From Epiperipatus broadwayi (lineage: Eukaryota; Onychophora; Udeonychophora; Euonychophora; Peripatidae), in NCBI GenBank assembly GCA_028023455.1, contig JAQFVV010000031.1:6864926-6928925 (forward strand): a stretch of 64,000 bases of DNA, read 5' to 3'. Within the stretch, counting starts at the first letter, position 1. Each line of letters begins with the position of its first letter. The translations under genes and the position numbers were made by a program. The notes under the pieces are model-generated. The model was not told the DNA's origin. It saw nothing but the letters and a program-made list of their open reading frames with translations, and did no database searches. Below, in pieces: positions 14,114-27,300 of the stretch.

Positions 14114-16996
14114 ACCCTTACTTCTTGATATATAAAATAGTTTAAAATACAACTAGCTCAGTTACATTATTATGTTTAATTAAAATTTGCATATCTATCT
14201 TTAATATACTTTTATATTGTTATATCTTAATTAAATTTATCATCACTTATCAAAATCAATATAGTTCTAGATTATATTAATTAAATAAGTATTTATAAAA
14301 TTATGAGACTGTGAAGTAAAGTTACAAAGTAATAAGCAGATTTACACTGAGTCAATATCTCCCAAGATACTGTCTCAATGGCATAAGAATACTACTACTA
14401 CCTTATCATCTTACCACTACATCTATAGCATTCTTATGACTTTTAAATGAAATAATTATCTTTAATAATACTAAAATAATTCCTAACTTTTAACTTAAAA
14501 TATAATTAAATAATCTCAGGTTCTTCTAAGCTGTTTTTAAAATAATAATAAATTATGTAAATAAGTATGATGTGGGATTTTATATCAAACTTAGATACAC
14601 CTAACTTATTTTAATAATAATAATAAATAATACTAATCTTAGAGTGTAATTTAATCTCATCTATTTCTATGATATAATTAATCATTAAATAAATAAACAA
14701 TCATATGTATATCTTTTATCTCATATGGTATCTTCATTTTAAAATAGATCAAAATCTTATACTTAATACTCTGTGGCAATAAACAATACTGTATTCTTAT
14801 AATGTGTATTATAATCATCTTATGACCATTGTAATATTTATGTTCATGTCAATCAATTCTTATAAAATAATGTTAAGTAAATATGGTATTCAATTCTAAG
14901 TAATAATAACAAATTCATTTTGTGCAAATATTATGTTTATTTCAAATCATCTGATGTCAAAATGCTGTGGTGAAAAATAATGAAACTCGACACACTTTTA
15001 AAACAAATTAACAAATTTATTTACAATAACTTCAAATAAAATTTATTTACACTATTTACAGTTTAAAATTTATGACAACAAATAAATAAAAAATAAGAAA
15101 TACAAATATAAGAGGCTTACACTGTTATTAACTCATGTACTTAATAAGCAACTTTACATTCCTTCAAATGCTATATTAATAATATTATAGTGTGTTTTTC
15201 CAAAAACGTAGATTTTTAAAATAAATAGTAATGTACTTTAATTACTACAAATAACAATATATGTCAAGACTATTTATGTAGCATGTGTACATAATGTAGC
15301 TCTACTTATTAAATAGCCACATTAATTAAATATTACATTTATAATGTATCATCATATATTTACTTTATTATTAGCATTGCTTAATAGCTTTACAAAATTA
15401 ATGTATCTTTGTAATGTAAACAAATAATTGACTGTAATTATACTTTACTTAATGTAATTCTTGTTATATGTTTTATCAAATATGCATTATATATTTCTAT
15501 TGTTCAAATATTATTATTTAAATCATTTATTAATTTTAAATTCATAAAACATTACATTAGATAAATTTTATGATTCCTTTCTATGTAAAATCATTATTTT
15601 ACCCTATGTGCTTTACTAACCTTTCTAATAAATTTCTATCTATAAAACATATTCTAAACTTATTTAAAACATTTTCCGGAAAAACAAATATCAACTTCAA
15701 ATAAAATATTCATTATCCAAATTACTCATACTATATTGTCTATACTTAGTAAACTTTTCAATCTAAATATAAGCTTCTACCTAAAACGTAACTTAACTTA
15801 TCTAATAAATAGAAAATAAAATAGACTTTTAAAATCCTTTTCTGACTTGCAAAAATAAAATAATTATTAAGATAAATAATAAACATCATTTTAATACTAA
15901 GCATAAATAAAAAATATCAAAATTATTTACGAAAGAATCATATAATTATTTCTAAGCTTTTACATAATATTGTATCATGTTGACATTATAAATTAAAAAC
16001 TTATGCATATTTTAATAAAGTTCGTTGCCAATATAATGTATGTGTTTTCATAAAATATCTATCCATTCATTCTACAACAACATAATATTCAGTTGATCTA
16101 AAGAAAAAAACATATTAAATTCATTAAAAATCATTATACAATATTTTTACCATAATAATAATAATGTCCATTCTGCTATCCAGTATTCTTCGGAATTTGC
16201 AGCTTCATAAAATAAAAATCATTCACATTTTCACTCATAAACATTCATTAGAATATTCCGTGTTATATTAATTATAAAAATAAATTTATGTAATTAATTA
16301 TTATATTATTTTTAAGTTACTATTTAATAAATGTACCTAACCTACTTTTTAATAGTTTAATAATACTTTAAATTTTATGTTAAATAAATAAAATAAAATT
16401 TATATTACATATTCCAGCGTCGACTTTTGTTCTACCATAAAGTTCTAACAAATATCCTGCGTATAAAGTCAATAAAACACTATTTCCTGTTCCGTTGTAT
16501 CACGTGTTTCTTGAAAGTTTATAATAAAAATGATAACGTTTATTTTTTAAAAAAATAAGTTCCACAAGAAAACAAAATAAAATTAAAAAAAATAGTTTAT
16601 AAGTTCTCTGGATCCAGTTCTTCATAGAATATTATTCAAAAAGTTATTATTTCAAAACTAAGTTATAATTTATAAAATTATCCTTCAATTATTTTAAATT
16701 AACTTGGTTTGGCTTGGCTTAATTTAATTTAGTTTGGACATCCATGTATTACTTGCACATTTATAAATAACATATTCAGGTAAGAATTAATTTCTTCATC
16801 TATAACGTCCAGTGTTTTAGATTACTTCAATATAGCAATTTTATTATATTACGATTTTAAATAATCATATTTATAATCTATTTGCCTTTTAAAACGTCAA
16901 TATTTAGTCTTTTAAGCACAAAGACTTAACAAGGCAAGTATTTATTTAAAATTACTACTGCTTCTTATATCTTTCCTTAAGATATACATTTTACTT

Positions 16997-17215
16997 CTAT
17001 AATTTATCAAAAATACTTTTTTTCCACAGAAGTATTTTTATTTCTTTAAAATATCTATTAATAACAGACAATAGTAATTTAACTTTAAAACTATTTATAG
17101 TCCAAAATACTACTTTTCTCCATCTTATAGTTTTCTGTACTAATCCAGCGTCTGTTACTTTTCTAGCATAAAGTTTCTGATATATTTCTACGATACGTGA
17201 TGTTTCCATGATCAT
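16997..17215 (-). CDS. Small hypothetical ORF in element copy 1 (72 aa)
   Basis: It begins MIMETSRIVEIYQKL and includes LYARKVTDAG and a basic, hydrophobic second half (KVKLLLSVINRY, ILLWKKS). The start lies about 224 bp downstream of a TATAAAAG box. In element copy 2, an ATG with the same following bases (ATGGAAAYA) lies about 242 bp downstream of the equivalent box. I do not recognise a family. A second DNA block similar to the LYARKVTDAG codons lies further on in the same strand near 16,414-16,450, so the region may hold decayed repeated exons or a tandemly repeated coding motif. It could still be chance, because the 72- and 59-codon products of the two copies align only weakly. Confidence 0.3.
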   Translation of the reverse strand: MIMETSRIVEIYQKLYARKVTDAGLVQKTIRWRKVVFWTINSFKVKLLLSVINRYFKEIKILLWKKSIFDKL

Positions 17216-17438
17216 TTGTACGTAAATTGAGTTTCGATATTGAGAATATTAATAGGGAATTATTAAGTTTCTACTGCATACTTATCATTTTAAAAACTAT
17301 AAAATTATATACAATAACACTCTTATGATTTTACAACTGATTTTAAGAGCGTTTATAAATTTACTTGGCTATTTTCTCAATAGCACGTTTAACTTAGAAA
17401 ATTAATTACAGAGAGAGCCCTTCAACAATTGAATCCAG

Positions 17439-17472
17439 CTTTTATACTAGAAGAGACTCCACATCTGATTGG
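17439..17472 (-). promoter_or_regulatory. Putative RNA polymerase II promoter (CCAAT + TATA) in element copy 1
   Basis: On the minus strand CCAATCA (17,466-17,472) precedes TATAAAAG (17,439-17,446) by about 26 bp start to start, followed by a leader of about 220 bp to the ATG at 17,215. Copy 2 preserves CCAATCA at 41,321 and TATTTTAG at 41,335 at the matching place. Two such boxes conserved in order across diverged copies support function, at least in the past. Confidence 0.5.
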
Positions 17473-18353
17473 TACGTTTAAACAATCAAACTTTGCTTAT
17501 TTACATATTTATCAACTCACTATTAAAAATAAAATAATGACTTATTTAATATTTAATATTATTACATTTTAAAAATAATTTTATCGTTTATTCAAATCTA
17601 TCAAACATTCTTTTAAAATATTCTCTTACTTAGTTTTAAATTTTAACCCTTATAAGATCACTTAAAATAAATCAAATATTTTTAAATACGTTATATTTCT
17701 AAAGTAATATTTTTCTAAAAATCAGATTTAATATTTTACACTAATATCTTTATTTTTTTTATCTCGTGATAACTCACGTATTATTTATAAATCTTATAAC
17801 ATGTTTTTTTAAAATAATTATGCAACTTTATTAGACAACTTCCACGCATGTGTGTATAACATCTGTTCTTTATAACACAAGAACGCTTCATAGTCTAAAA
17901 ATAAACTAACAATTGCATTTTTAAACTAAATATTTATTTTTAAAAATAAATAAGATATCATATCAGATTTTTAAAATAATTATTTGATATGATTAAAATC
18001 AAATATTAATCTCAATTTAAGTACTTATAATTTAAAATATTTTTATTCACTTTTAGCATATATTTTAAATTAAAAAATATCTTTGTCTATTTTAAACTTG
18101 TCTTTTAAATACTTTAGCTTTAAACATTTATTATTAAATTTATGAATGCAGTATTATAATATAATCATCATCATCTTAAATATCTTCTCAATATCAACAC
18201 AATTCACATATCAAACACTCATAGATTGCTTTAATTAAACTTATGGTAACATTACCACAAGCAAAGTCAACATCACACATTTAAAATACTTCTTAAATTT
18301 AAAATTTTCTACTAGATTAGCACAAAACTTAAATGGTGACCCATACAAAAGGG

Positions 18354-19184
<831 letters not shown>

Positions 19185-19240
<56 letters not shown>

Positions 19241-19277
19241 TAATAACAATAACAACAACAACAACAACAACAACAAC

Positions 19278-19356
<79 letters not shown>
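19185..19356. repeat. Compound (AAT)n-(ACA)n-(AAT)n microsatellite
   Basis: AAT repeats flank a block of about 10 ACA-type units at 19,243-19,279. The 77-codon ORF over it (poly-I/poly-T) is translated microsatellite. Confidence 0.95.
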
Positions 19357-19454
19357 TTCATTTTTTTAAAAGTACATATCTATATGAGTAATTTTACATG
19401 ATTGTATCCACTTTAGGAATGTTAATTAATCACATTATTGACCAATAGGAGTGA

Positions 19455-19910
19455 TTTCTGTATAAGTTCTTCATAAGATGAGTTGCAGTCCCCAAACAGA
19501 ACAGTGGGACTTGCATTCATGGCAAGAATTGAATTTATATTATATATTATAGATTCTATCTTTTGCTTTCCTACTGGCATATATACAAACACTATATTCA
19601 TTGTAATTATTTTTGAGTCAGTGTTATTATTAGAAGGTTTGACTCAGTGTATTTTGAAATTTTCAAATGGACAATCTTGAGCAATTACTATTCCAGTTCC
19701 TGCAGATGAGGAGGATGAATCTCTGGAACATGCAGAGAAGCCCTGGCCCCTCAGGCAGGTAGATGAATTTATTGCCGAGCCTGCATATATCTTTGTTTCT
19801 AATAATCCTGTTATATGGGCTCGGATTTGATTTATCCAATTTCTGACTTTGAAATTTTTATTGATTGCATTAAGTCCTCTGACATTTAAAACAGCAATTT
19901 TAAGTTTCAT
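19455..19910 (-). pseudogene. LINE ORF2 N-terminus: AP-like endonuclease fragment
   Basis: The minus strand opens MKLKIAVLNVRGLN, the classic start of an endonuclease-exonuclease-phosphatase domain (NVRGLN). It continues with HITGLLETKI, which carries the catalytic ETK glutamate, then GTGIVIAQ. After one in-frame TGA near 19,637-19,639 it goes on with VFVYMPVGK and PTVLFGDCNSS, matching the 'Y.P' and 'GDFN' blocks (here GDCN). The domain then stops near 19,455, well short of an RT, so the copy is 3'-truncated or interrupted. The enzyme would nick target DNA to prime reverse transcription. It lies between two (AAT)n tracts. The premature stop and truncation make it a pseudogene. Confidence 0.75.
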
Positions 19911-20080
19911 TAATAATATTTTTTTTTCTTTTGAGTTTAGGAATTCATGTCTTCCTCGATTTCCACTACATCTTGAAACACCAGGTCACTCTCTTCATCC
20001 ACTGCTACATCCCAATTATATATTTCCTGCTCACTGTGCGGATTCTTTTGTTCAATTCTCACCTTTTTATATCTTCTATC

Positions 20081-20449
20081 TTATTTTGGTGGATGCCTTG
20101 GTTTGCACCTATCTTCAGTGTGCATTTCTATTTGGGTAGGTTCATCTGGAGTAATAGCCTCCATCATTTCAGCAGATGTTTTATTAATAATTGTTGGCCA
20201 TGGTATGACTTTGGTTGAAATTTTGCATCTTCTGTCTACATGTATCACATCTTCAGTTTCAGTCTTAAATGCCATAATTTGCATGTAATCTTTATTTGCA
20301 CTCTTTGACTGATTTTGTTGGTCACATTTCATAGGGCTTACCTTTGCTGCAATTCTCTTATCCTCTTTTTCATTGTTTAATCTCTCTTGCTCATAGAGCT
20401 GAGATGGCCTTTCCTGGTGTGCCATTAGCACTTGAAATTGAACTGTCAA
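20081..20449 (-). pseudogene. LINE ORF1-like or 5' coding region (122 aa)
   Basis: This minus-strand ORF sits directly upstream of the endonuclease ORF on the same strand. It is charged and low in hydrophobics (ERLNNEKEDKRIAAKV, DQQNQSKSANKDYMQ, EDRCKPRHPPK) and much less AT-biased in codon use than the surroundings. No zinc knuckle or RRM is seen. Position and composition suggest the C-terminal part of ORF1, or the ORF1-ORF2 linker, of the same LINE. About 170 bp separate its stop from the ORF2 start. It could be an unrelated coding exon, but the arrangement favours the LINE. Confidence 0.5.
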
Positions 20450-20545
20450 TAATAAGATTCAACATGTATCTTGCTATGGCAATGTAATACTATGTCACTA
20501 AAAGGATCAATAAAGTTTACTATTGTTGAAACTTAATAATAGCAA

Positions 20546-20661
<116 letters not shown>

Positions 20662-20840
20662 TTAAGATAAAGAAAACTCAATATTTATTTTATTATCTTT
20701 TCTTACAATTTTATTTTAACAGACGTCTTATGCTAATGCTTAACCAAAGATAACGTCAACAATAAAAAAATAGCACAAATTTACTGAATAGATAGATAAA
20801 AAAATAAAAATCAAACTTGTCCGTTCAAAAGAATAAAAAA

Positions 20841-20945
20841 GCAAGCCTTGGGGACCGAGTGGTCAGCACAGCAGCCTTACCAGCAGTTGTCCTGGGTTTG
20901 CAGGTTCACTTCTCATCTGATGATTTGACACATGAAAAAAAAGCC
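20841..20945 (+). mobile_element. tRNA-derived SINE, copy 1
   Basis: The head GGGGACCGAGTGGTCAGCAC has a tRNA-like start and A box (TGGTCAGCAC). A B-box-like GGTTCACTTC follows about 43 bp later, then TCTGATGATTTGACACATG and an A-run. The same order of blocks occurs at 22,700-22,800 (minus) and 62,301-62,406 (plus). RNA polymerase III would drive it in the parent element. It has no coding capacity; the 62-codon ORF over it is a shadow. Confidence 0.75.
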
Positions 20946-22695
20946 TTTTACCTGAGTAGAAAAATCCACTATTCCCTGCATAAAGAACTTAAAAGAAAAT
21001 ATTAAAGGTTTATGCCCACAAGTTCAATTTTATAGTACTATTAAAGAAATCGTTTTCTATGATTCAAGAAAGTGAATAGAAACATTTACTTCTAAAACAA
21101 CTTAGCATAAAGTTTGGAAAATAATCTACAAACAAAGTAAAACATTTTAATCTTTAAAAAGAAAAAAAAATAACCATTGATTCCTTGCTATAAATTTTGG
21201 AAGTTAAAACTAAAACATGCAATAGCAGAAGAAATATTAACATTGTTTCAATTAATTTCATCTAAAAAGATTTTATATATTATTGACAAAACCAATCATG
21301 CATTGTTTATTGCAGAAGAGAACTATCATGGAAGAAAATGGAATTGCCTTAACTCCATACATCCGGATTGATAAACAATGGAATGATTCGTCATATTTTA
21401 TTTTATTTTACTCCTCACATCAAAACTTCAGTTCAAAGGCTTCCATTAGATATTCAAATTTTAAGCTACATATAAAGGAATTCCCATTGATAATAAAGAT
21501 AGACCATCAGAACATTATCCACATGAATTTCAAAGCAAATCTACAAATTTTGATGCCATTGATAATTAATTATTCATATGTTAAATGTAATAATTTATGT
21601 TATATATTTTAATATAGGGCTGACCAACTCAAGAATATATGAAATTCATAATAAAGATAAGGTCAGTAGATAAAGTTTATAAGATATAACCTTTATTATA
21701 AAATAATCTGATCATTGTGAATGAAAGATAAGATATTACCTAAGATAAGTATCAACTGCATATTTATATATGTATAACATATACACATTTGTTGATTGTT
21801 TATTTCAAAATTCATGTTAATTATTATTATCTTTATTTATTTATTTTGCATATTTCATATATGTCAAATTTATATTTTTTTGTTGCACACATGTCATATA
21901 TAAGAGGGGTATATATTAAACCATCATATAGTTCATGTTAACCAAGGCATATAGTGGCTTTTTTTCATAGAGTCAGGTTGGGAAACATTGGTATAAACAA
22001 AACATAAAGGAAGGATAACCACGTGTCTAAATGAGATTCCGTAATTTAGTTGTAAACTTTATACTCCAAATATTAATCCATGTATAAATGTTTATTAAAT
22101 TTATTTAAATGTTAAAATATATTTCTTGGTTTAGTTTTCTGTGGTTAAATTCTACTAAGTTATATCCTCATACACATATAATGATTATTACTTGCATGTA
22201 TATACTATATCCACTCTCATTAATAGGTATTTGCTCATGTTACAGATAGGATGAACTTTGTGATACAAACATTCCCTGAATCTGATAATCATATATATCT
22301 TCCTGTGTTCGAAAACTAGAATAACAGGAGCAAACTACACTACATAGGTGAAAAGTTAAGGGCAGAATTAACAGTTGTTTAAATCTTTCTCTTCTCTCTT
22401 AGATATAAAGTTAATGTAAAAAGTTATGCATGAAGGCAAACAATAAATATACATATTTTATGCATCAAAAGGAATCCACCCATCTTTGTGCATACCATGG
22501 TTAGACTGTCCCATTACAGTATATTATTATATACTTATATTTTACAAAAATGATTTATTTTTAAATATAAAAGAATTTATTCTGTGTAGTGTTACCATAG
22601 AGATTATGCTTACTGGAAATACAACTGTCTAGAAATGTCATCACTAAACAGACTGTTATAACCTTTATTCATATCTTTAAAATTACAAAAAGAAT
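20946..22695. other. AT-rich stretch, nothing recognised
   Basis: Contains two overlapping plus-strand ORFs of 64 and 109 codons (21,177-21,371; 21,283-21,612) in different frames, neither resembling a known domain. If there is a gene here it is not recognisable. Confidence 0.35.
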
Positions 22696-22699
22696 TACA

Positions 22700-22800
22700 A
22701 CTTTTTTCTCATGTGTCATAGCACCAGACAAGAAGTGAACCCGCTAACCCAGGACAACTGCTTGCAAAGCAACTGTCACTGATCTGCTTGACAAAAGCAT
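22700..22800 (-). mobile_element. tRNA-derived SINE, copy 2
   Basis: The minus strand reads AAGCAGATCAGTGACAGTTG, then GCAGTTGTCCTGGGTTAGC, GGGTTCACTTCTTGTCTGG (B box) and TGCTATGACACATGAG with an A-run. It parallels copy 1 block by block and has the best preserved B box of the three. Confidence 0.75.
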
Positions 22801-23554
22801 AAATTGATAGATTTATTAAATAATAAGAATAATTCATTCAGAATTTTAAGACAAATATCAAACAAAAAAGATTTTGTTCATTTTGCAAATTGAATCTGCT
22901 CCAACTGAAATTTGATAATGAACAACACTTTGTTTTGATTAAAATCTATTTTTAAAAAACTCTGAAAATCAAATGTGATTTTTTTAAATTTATTTAATTT
23001 CTATTCAAAAATAATAATAATGGTTTAATATTAAAGTGAAAATGGAAAGTTTAAAGGAAATGAAAACAAAAAAATCTGTCAGAATGCTAGCATAGCACAA
23101 CATAACTAATTTTATCATAATTATAAGGGTATCGTAATTGTGCATTGTAGTTACTGAATGTGGGCAGATCAAAGAAAGTTTATAGCATATTTTGAAACGA
23201 ACAATTAAAGAATTTACCAAAATATAAATAAAATTAAACAAATGAATTCAATTTTACTTTAATATTGTTTTTTTAAATAAATTGTATATTATGCAAGTAT
23301 TAAAATATATTAAGTTGAATAAAGATATTGTGATAATTATGTGTTTTGGAGTTTATTTGATTGGCAAAAGTTTAAGTATAGTTTGTTGTAAAAAGGATGA
23401 TAGAAGAAAAAGGCATTTAACTTATTAACTGTGTGGATTAATTGTTGAATTGGAGATCCAGTAGTGTTCCATTAAATACCATTTGGCCAAATTGATAATA
23501 CTTGGATGCATTCCCTTTTTGAAAATTTGTTTTTTATACTGAAATTATTTAATA
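22801..23554. other. AT-rich stretch, nothing recognised
   Basis: No coding or shared repeat recognised; the 78-codon minus ORF at 23,005-23,241 has no motif. Confidence 0.4.
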
Positions 23555-23743
23555 TGTAGGGTATATGAGTACAGACTTTCACATGATCCACCACTCTCCA
23601 CACTATCTCATAACACTGATACACTTGAAAACATATATGTTGAAAAGATAAATAATCACCAATATACCTATTTCATGCTAAAGCAGCAATCATCAGTTGG
23701 TCCAGATTACTATCTCTACTCATATATGTTATAAGTGCTCAGA

Positions 23744-23830
<87 letters not shown>

Positions 23831-23990
23831 TAAGATAGCCAAACCTCATACTTTAATGGACAGGCTTCAATCTACTCCACCCTACAACTCTTCAACCATC
23901 CATTCAATTGAAAATCTGATGATGGAATGCTCCAAGGCCAACCTGAGGCCGAGATTCTTGTCACACCCATGTTGGCCAAAGGTTCATCTA
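23555..23990. mobile_element. FB-2 family copy interrupted by (AT)n
   Basis: CAGACTTTCACATGATCCACC ... TCAGTTGGTCCAGATTACT precedes an (AT)n block at 23,746-23,831. After it come TTAAGATAGCCAAACCTCA, TTTAATGGACAGGCTTCAAT and CTCTTCAACCATCCAT, matching 9,585-9,650 and, reversed, 10,515-10,600. The (AT)n sits inside the family sequence, as also happens at 12,722-12,752. Confidence 0.6.
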
Positions 23991-24525
23991 ATAAATTATA
24001 TTTAATTTGCATTTTTTTACTCTGTAACAAAATAATCTATAGTGACTCTTTAAGTATTTTATTTTGGAAAACCTTTATGTGACTTCTTTACACATTTCCC
24101 CCTTTTTCATTTGTAATATTTAATATAAAAAAAAAAAACTTATTTATCTTCAAACGTTAGTGTTGTAATTAAATTTTGTTATAAACAAAAATCAAAACAA
24201 TGAAATTATTATTACAAATAAAGCATAAAACATTCAAATACAAACTAGCAATAATGTTGCTAATCCAATGACTATCTGTTCCAGTAATTTGTGTGGCTGT
24301 TTGCTTCAGAGATAGCATGATTGTTTTGTCCCTTTAGATTGTTTTTCTAATTTTGCTTAACAGGTATTAATGTACATTTTTTGTATAATGGTAAAATTGT
24401 CATGCTCATTTTTATTGATTTATTAATTCAAAATAAATGTAAAGTCTTCTGGACAATCAGAAATATTCAAAAAGCTTTACACTATTCTTTATCACATGCT
24501 CACCATTTATTATGCTTATTCATAA
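23991..24525. other. AT-rich stretch, nothing recognised
   Basis: No coding recognised. The 77-codon ORF starting at 24,381 runs into the FB-1 element. Confidence 0.4.
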
Positions 24526-24532
24526 CTGTTAT

Positions 24533-24757
24533 TAAAACAGGCAAAACACTCCATACACTAGTGCCACTCAATGCAAGATATAGTAATCAATGGATGCCAG
24601 AAATTTGTGCATAAAATCCCTATCTAGTGACTACTCACCCAATATCCTCAGACTAGGTTCTAGCTTGTGACATTCATCAGTGAGAAGTCTTGTATCTGAG
24701 AGCACTGCACTGAGTAGCATTACAGTATGGAGAGTTTTGCCTGTTTTGATAACAATA
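24533..24757. mobile_element. Foldback element family FB-1, near-complete copy
   Basis: It begins AAAACAGGCAAAACACTCCA and ends with the inverted GTATGGAGAGTTTTGCCTG plus TTTT. Internal landmarks are GTGCCACTCA, CAATGGATGCCAGAA, TGCATAAAATCCCTAT, CTACTCACCCAATATCC, CAGACTAGGTTCTAGCTTGT and CATCAGTGAGAAGTC. No transposase. Copies or fragments recur at 27.0, 52.0, 56.0, 59.0, 59.6, 60.1 and 61.1 kb. Confidence 0.7.
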
Positions 24758-24889
24758 TTCTTCATTAAAGAAAGAGTTCTTTCCAAGCCATTGATCATTT
24801 TGGTTTTTGGTAATCTTGATTTATGCAATTGCAAGACTGCTTCAAGAAAATTCTGGAATAAAAATGATTTGCTAGTTTACTAGGTATGC

Positions 24890-27025
24890 CTTACTATATT
24901 TATACAATTATTGCTTAAAACTTAATTTAAACAAAATGAATACATTTATCAACTCTGATTTTATTCATATATGTGGAATTTATAAAATAGAAATTAGCAA
25001 AATTGCTTTAAAATTAATAAAATAATTCCACATAGGTTTATGCATGCTTAAGTAAAAATGATCATGTAGCATCATTATTTACCAAAACAGACAGTGTATT
25101 AGAATCGTTTTACATTTTAAAGCCAAGATTAATACATTTATCAGATGTTTACATTTTTTCATTCACATTTTAAAAAAGGTTAAAATAAAAAAGATTTCTA
25201 TGAATAACATTAATATGCTAATACAAGAGAAGAATTCATTCTGTTAGAGAATTAAATAAATAATTTACTGGGGAGGGGTTTTCCTCACCATAGCACTTCA
25301 TCTTGTCTGTTGAACTTGTGTTAATATTGAAGAAAATATGATCTTGATATTTCCTGGTTAATACGTAGATACATAATTTACAGGTTGATAATTTACATAT
25401 ACCATTTCTAGGACAATGCTATGCAGGAGACTTTATTGTTTATTATATGGGTGGTATTAGTAATAAACCAGATTTGTTTAAAGTTTCTTGCCTTTTTTGC
25501 ACTAAGTACAGACTATTTTGATGTTCTATGGATTGAAATCATGACCATAATTTAATTGGGGCTCAAAAACACTGACTTTTCATTGGGATGTTTGTATCAA
25601 GAGCATATATGGATGCGGTGTCACTATTTTCTGTGATTACCCATAATACACTGTTTTTCAATTATTTTTATTGCAAATTATTTTATAAACAATCTGGAGG
25701 GACTGGTCTGGAAACATTTCATTAATTTTCAGAACAGTATTTTCTTTCAGATCATTAATTGATGTTTTTTATTCTTTGTCTTTATTTTCATTACTTTTTC
25801 AATACTTGAAAAATTCACATATAATTTTTGAATGTCATTCATTTGTAAAATAAAATGTAAAAATTGACCAATTCATTAAGATATAATATAAAATAAAGAT
25901 TTTATACAGAAATGAAAGGTTGAGCATTGACAAAAACTCTCCCAGGTGTAGCAATAGAAAATGATAGCATTTAAAAGGGCTAATGTAATAAATTTCACCA
26001 CAGTCTTTTTTTCTAAAAGAAATCTATTTTATGAATAAAAACTTATTTTACTTTAAAATTTGTTGTATAGTTTTTTTTATTTTTATTTTTATTAAAATTA
26101 AAGAAATCCTACAATTTTTTTGGTATAAATATTGAAAATAAATTCTTAACTTAAAAAAAAAAAAACATGAATAAAAATCTATAATGAACTTTTAATGAAG
26201 TTCATTTTCTGACTTAATTCATATGTATTAAAATCTAGTTTTTCCTTAAAAATTAAATATACTCAAACAGAAATTTTATGCTAACCTCATATACTTATTA
26301 AAAAATAAATATTTAACAAATTGGCCTAAAAAGAGAAAACCTATAAATACATAAAAAATATATTTTTTCTGCCAACATGAGTGAAAAATATTGTGCAACA
26401 CAAAATTTTCCTATATAAAAAATGTACCCTTTTTTTCTTTAATATACTTGAATTCTGGTAGAGATTTTGGCACAGTAGTTAGAACTAAAATCTTATGAAA
26501 TTATTTACAACTGTGAAATCCATTAAAAATTAACTTTGTATTGAAAGCTTTTAGCATCAAGGATCTAAATGTAATCAGCTATTGAAATTTCATATTGTAG
26601 ATTGTTTTATTTATGGATATATTCTAGATGCTAAGGCTTGAGATTAAAACCCATAAATTTTAAAATTATATTCTTTGCAAAGCTGTAGAAGAATGATCAA
26701 TATTAAAAATATTGGACATTAATAAAAAGTATTAAAATTAAAAATTGTGTGACATTGTGGTTAAGCAATATAATAATATTATTCTCAGGATAATATAAGC
26801 ATCAACTTTTTTGTATTAAGACCAATATTAGTTACTCTTATGAAAAAAACCTTCCAGAATGGATTATAAACTTTGAAAAAAAAAACAGACTTTTTAAATA
26901 CATTGTATATTATCTTTTTAAAAGTCATTTTCAATAAACAAAACTAGTTTTATATAAATATCATTATTTATAACAATAGCAAAAGTTAACATTCAACTGT
27001 GGTACCTATTGCAAATCAGATACTA
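24890..27025. other. AT-rich stretch, nothing recognised
   Basis: No ORF above chance and no shared repeat recognised; A-runs near 26,151-26,165. Confidence 0.45.
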
Positions 27026-27027
27026 AA

Positions 27028-27300
27028 ATATTTGTGCATCAAAATCCTATTTAGTGCCTATTCATCCAATATTTCCAGACTAGTTTCTAGCTTATAGTCT
27101 ACATCAATGGGAAGAGGTGGATCTAAATGTAGTGTTTAGGTCCTAAGCTAAAAAAATCTATGGAGATATTGCATGGGTTGACAGTAAATAGAAAATTTGA
27201 TGCACAAATTTCCTAGCATCGATTATTATTATGGCTTGCAGTGAATGGTCCAATTGTATGGAGAGAGTAGATACTACTTTAACAACTTGTGTAGGAATAG
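27028..27300. mobile_element. Decayed FB-1 element
   Basis: GTGCATCAAAATCCTATTTA, TGCCTATTCATCCAATATTT, CAGACTAGTTTCTAGCTTAT, then the mirrored TATGGAGATATTGCATGGG, GATGCACAAATTTCCTAGCA and GTATGGAGAGAGTAG. The order matches FB-1 with many substitutions. Confidence 0.5.

Noticed and set aside
20841-20945. Functional tRNA gene
   Set aside because: A and B boxes are present but the cloverleaf stems do not close and the sequence continues into a SINE tail; the same holds for 22,700-22,800 and 62,301-62,406.
21283-21612. 109-codon ORF as a host gene
   Set aside because: No recognisable domain, overlapped by another ORF in a second frame; evidence insufficient to call a gene.
24631-24883. ORFs on both strands at 24.6-24.9 kb
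   Set aside because: They lie over the FB-1 foldback element and mirror each other because the element is palindromic.
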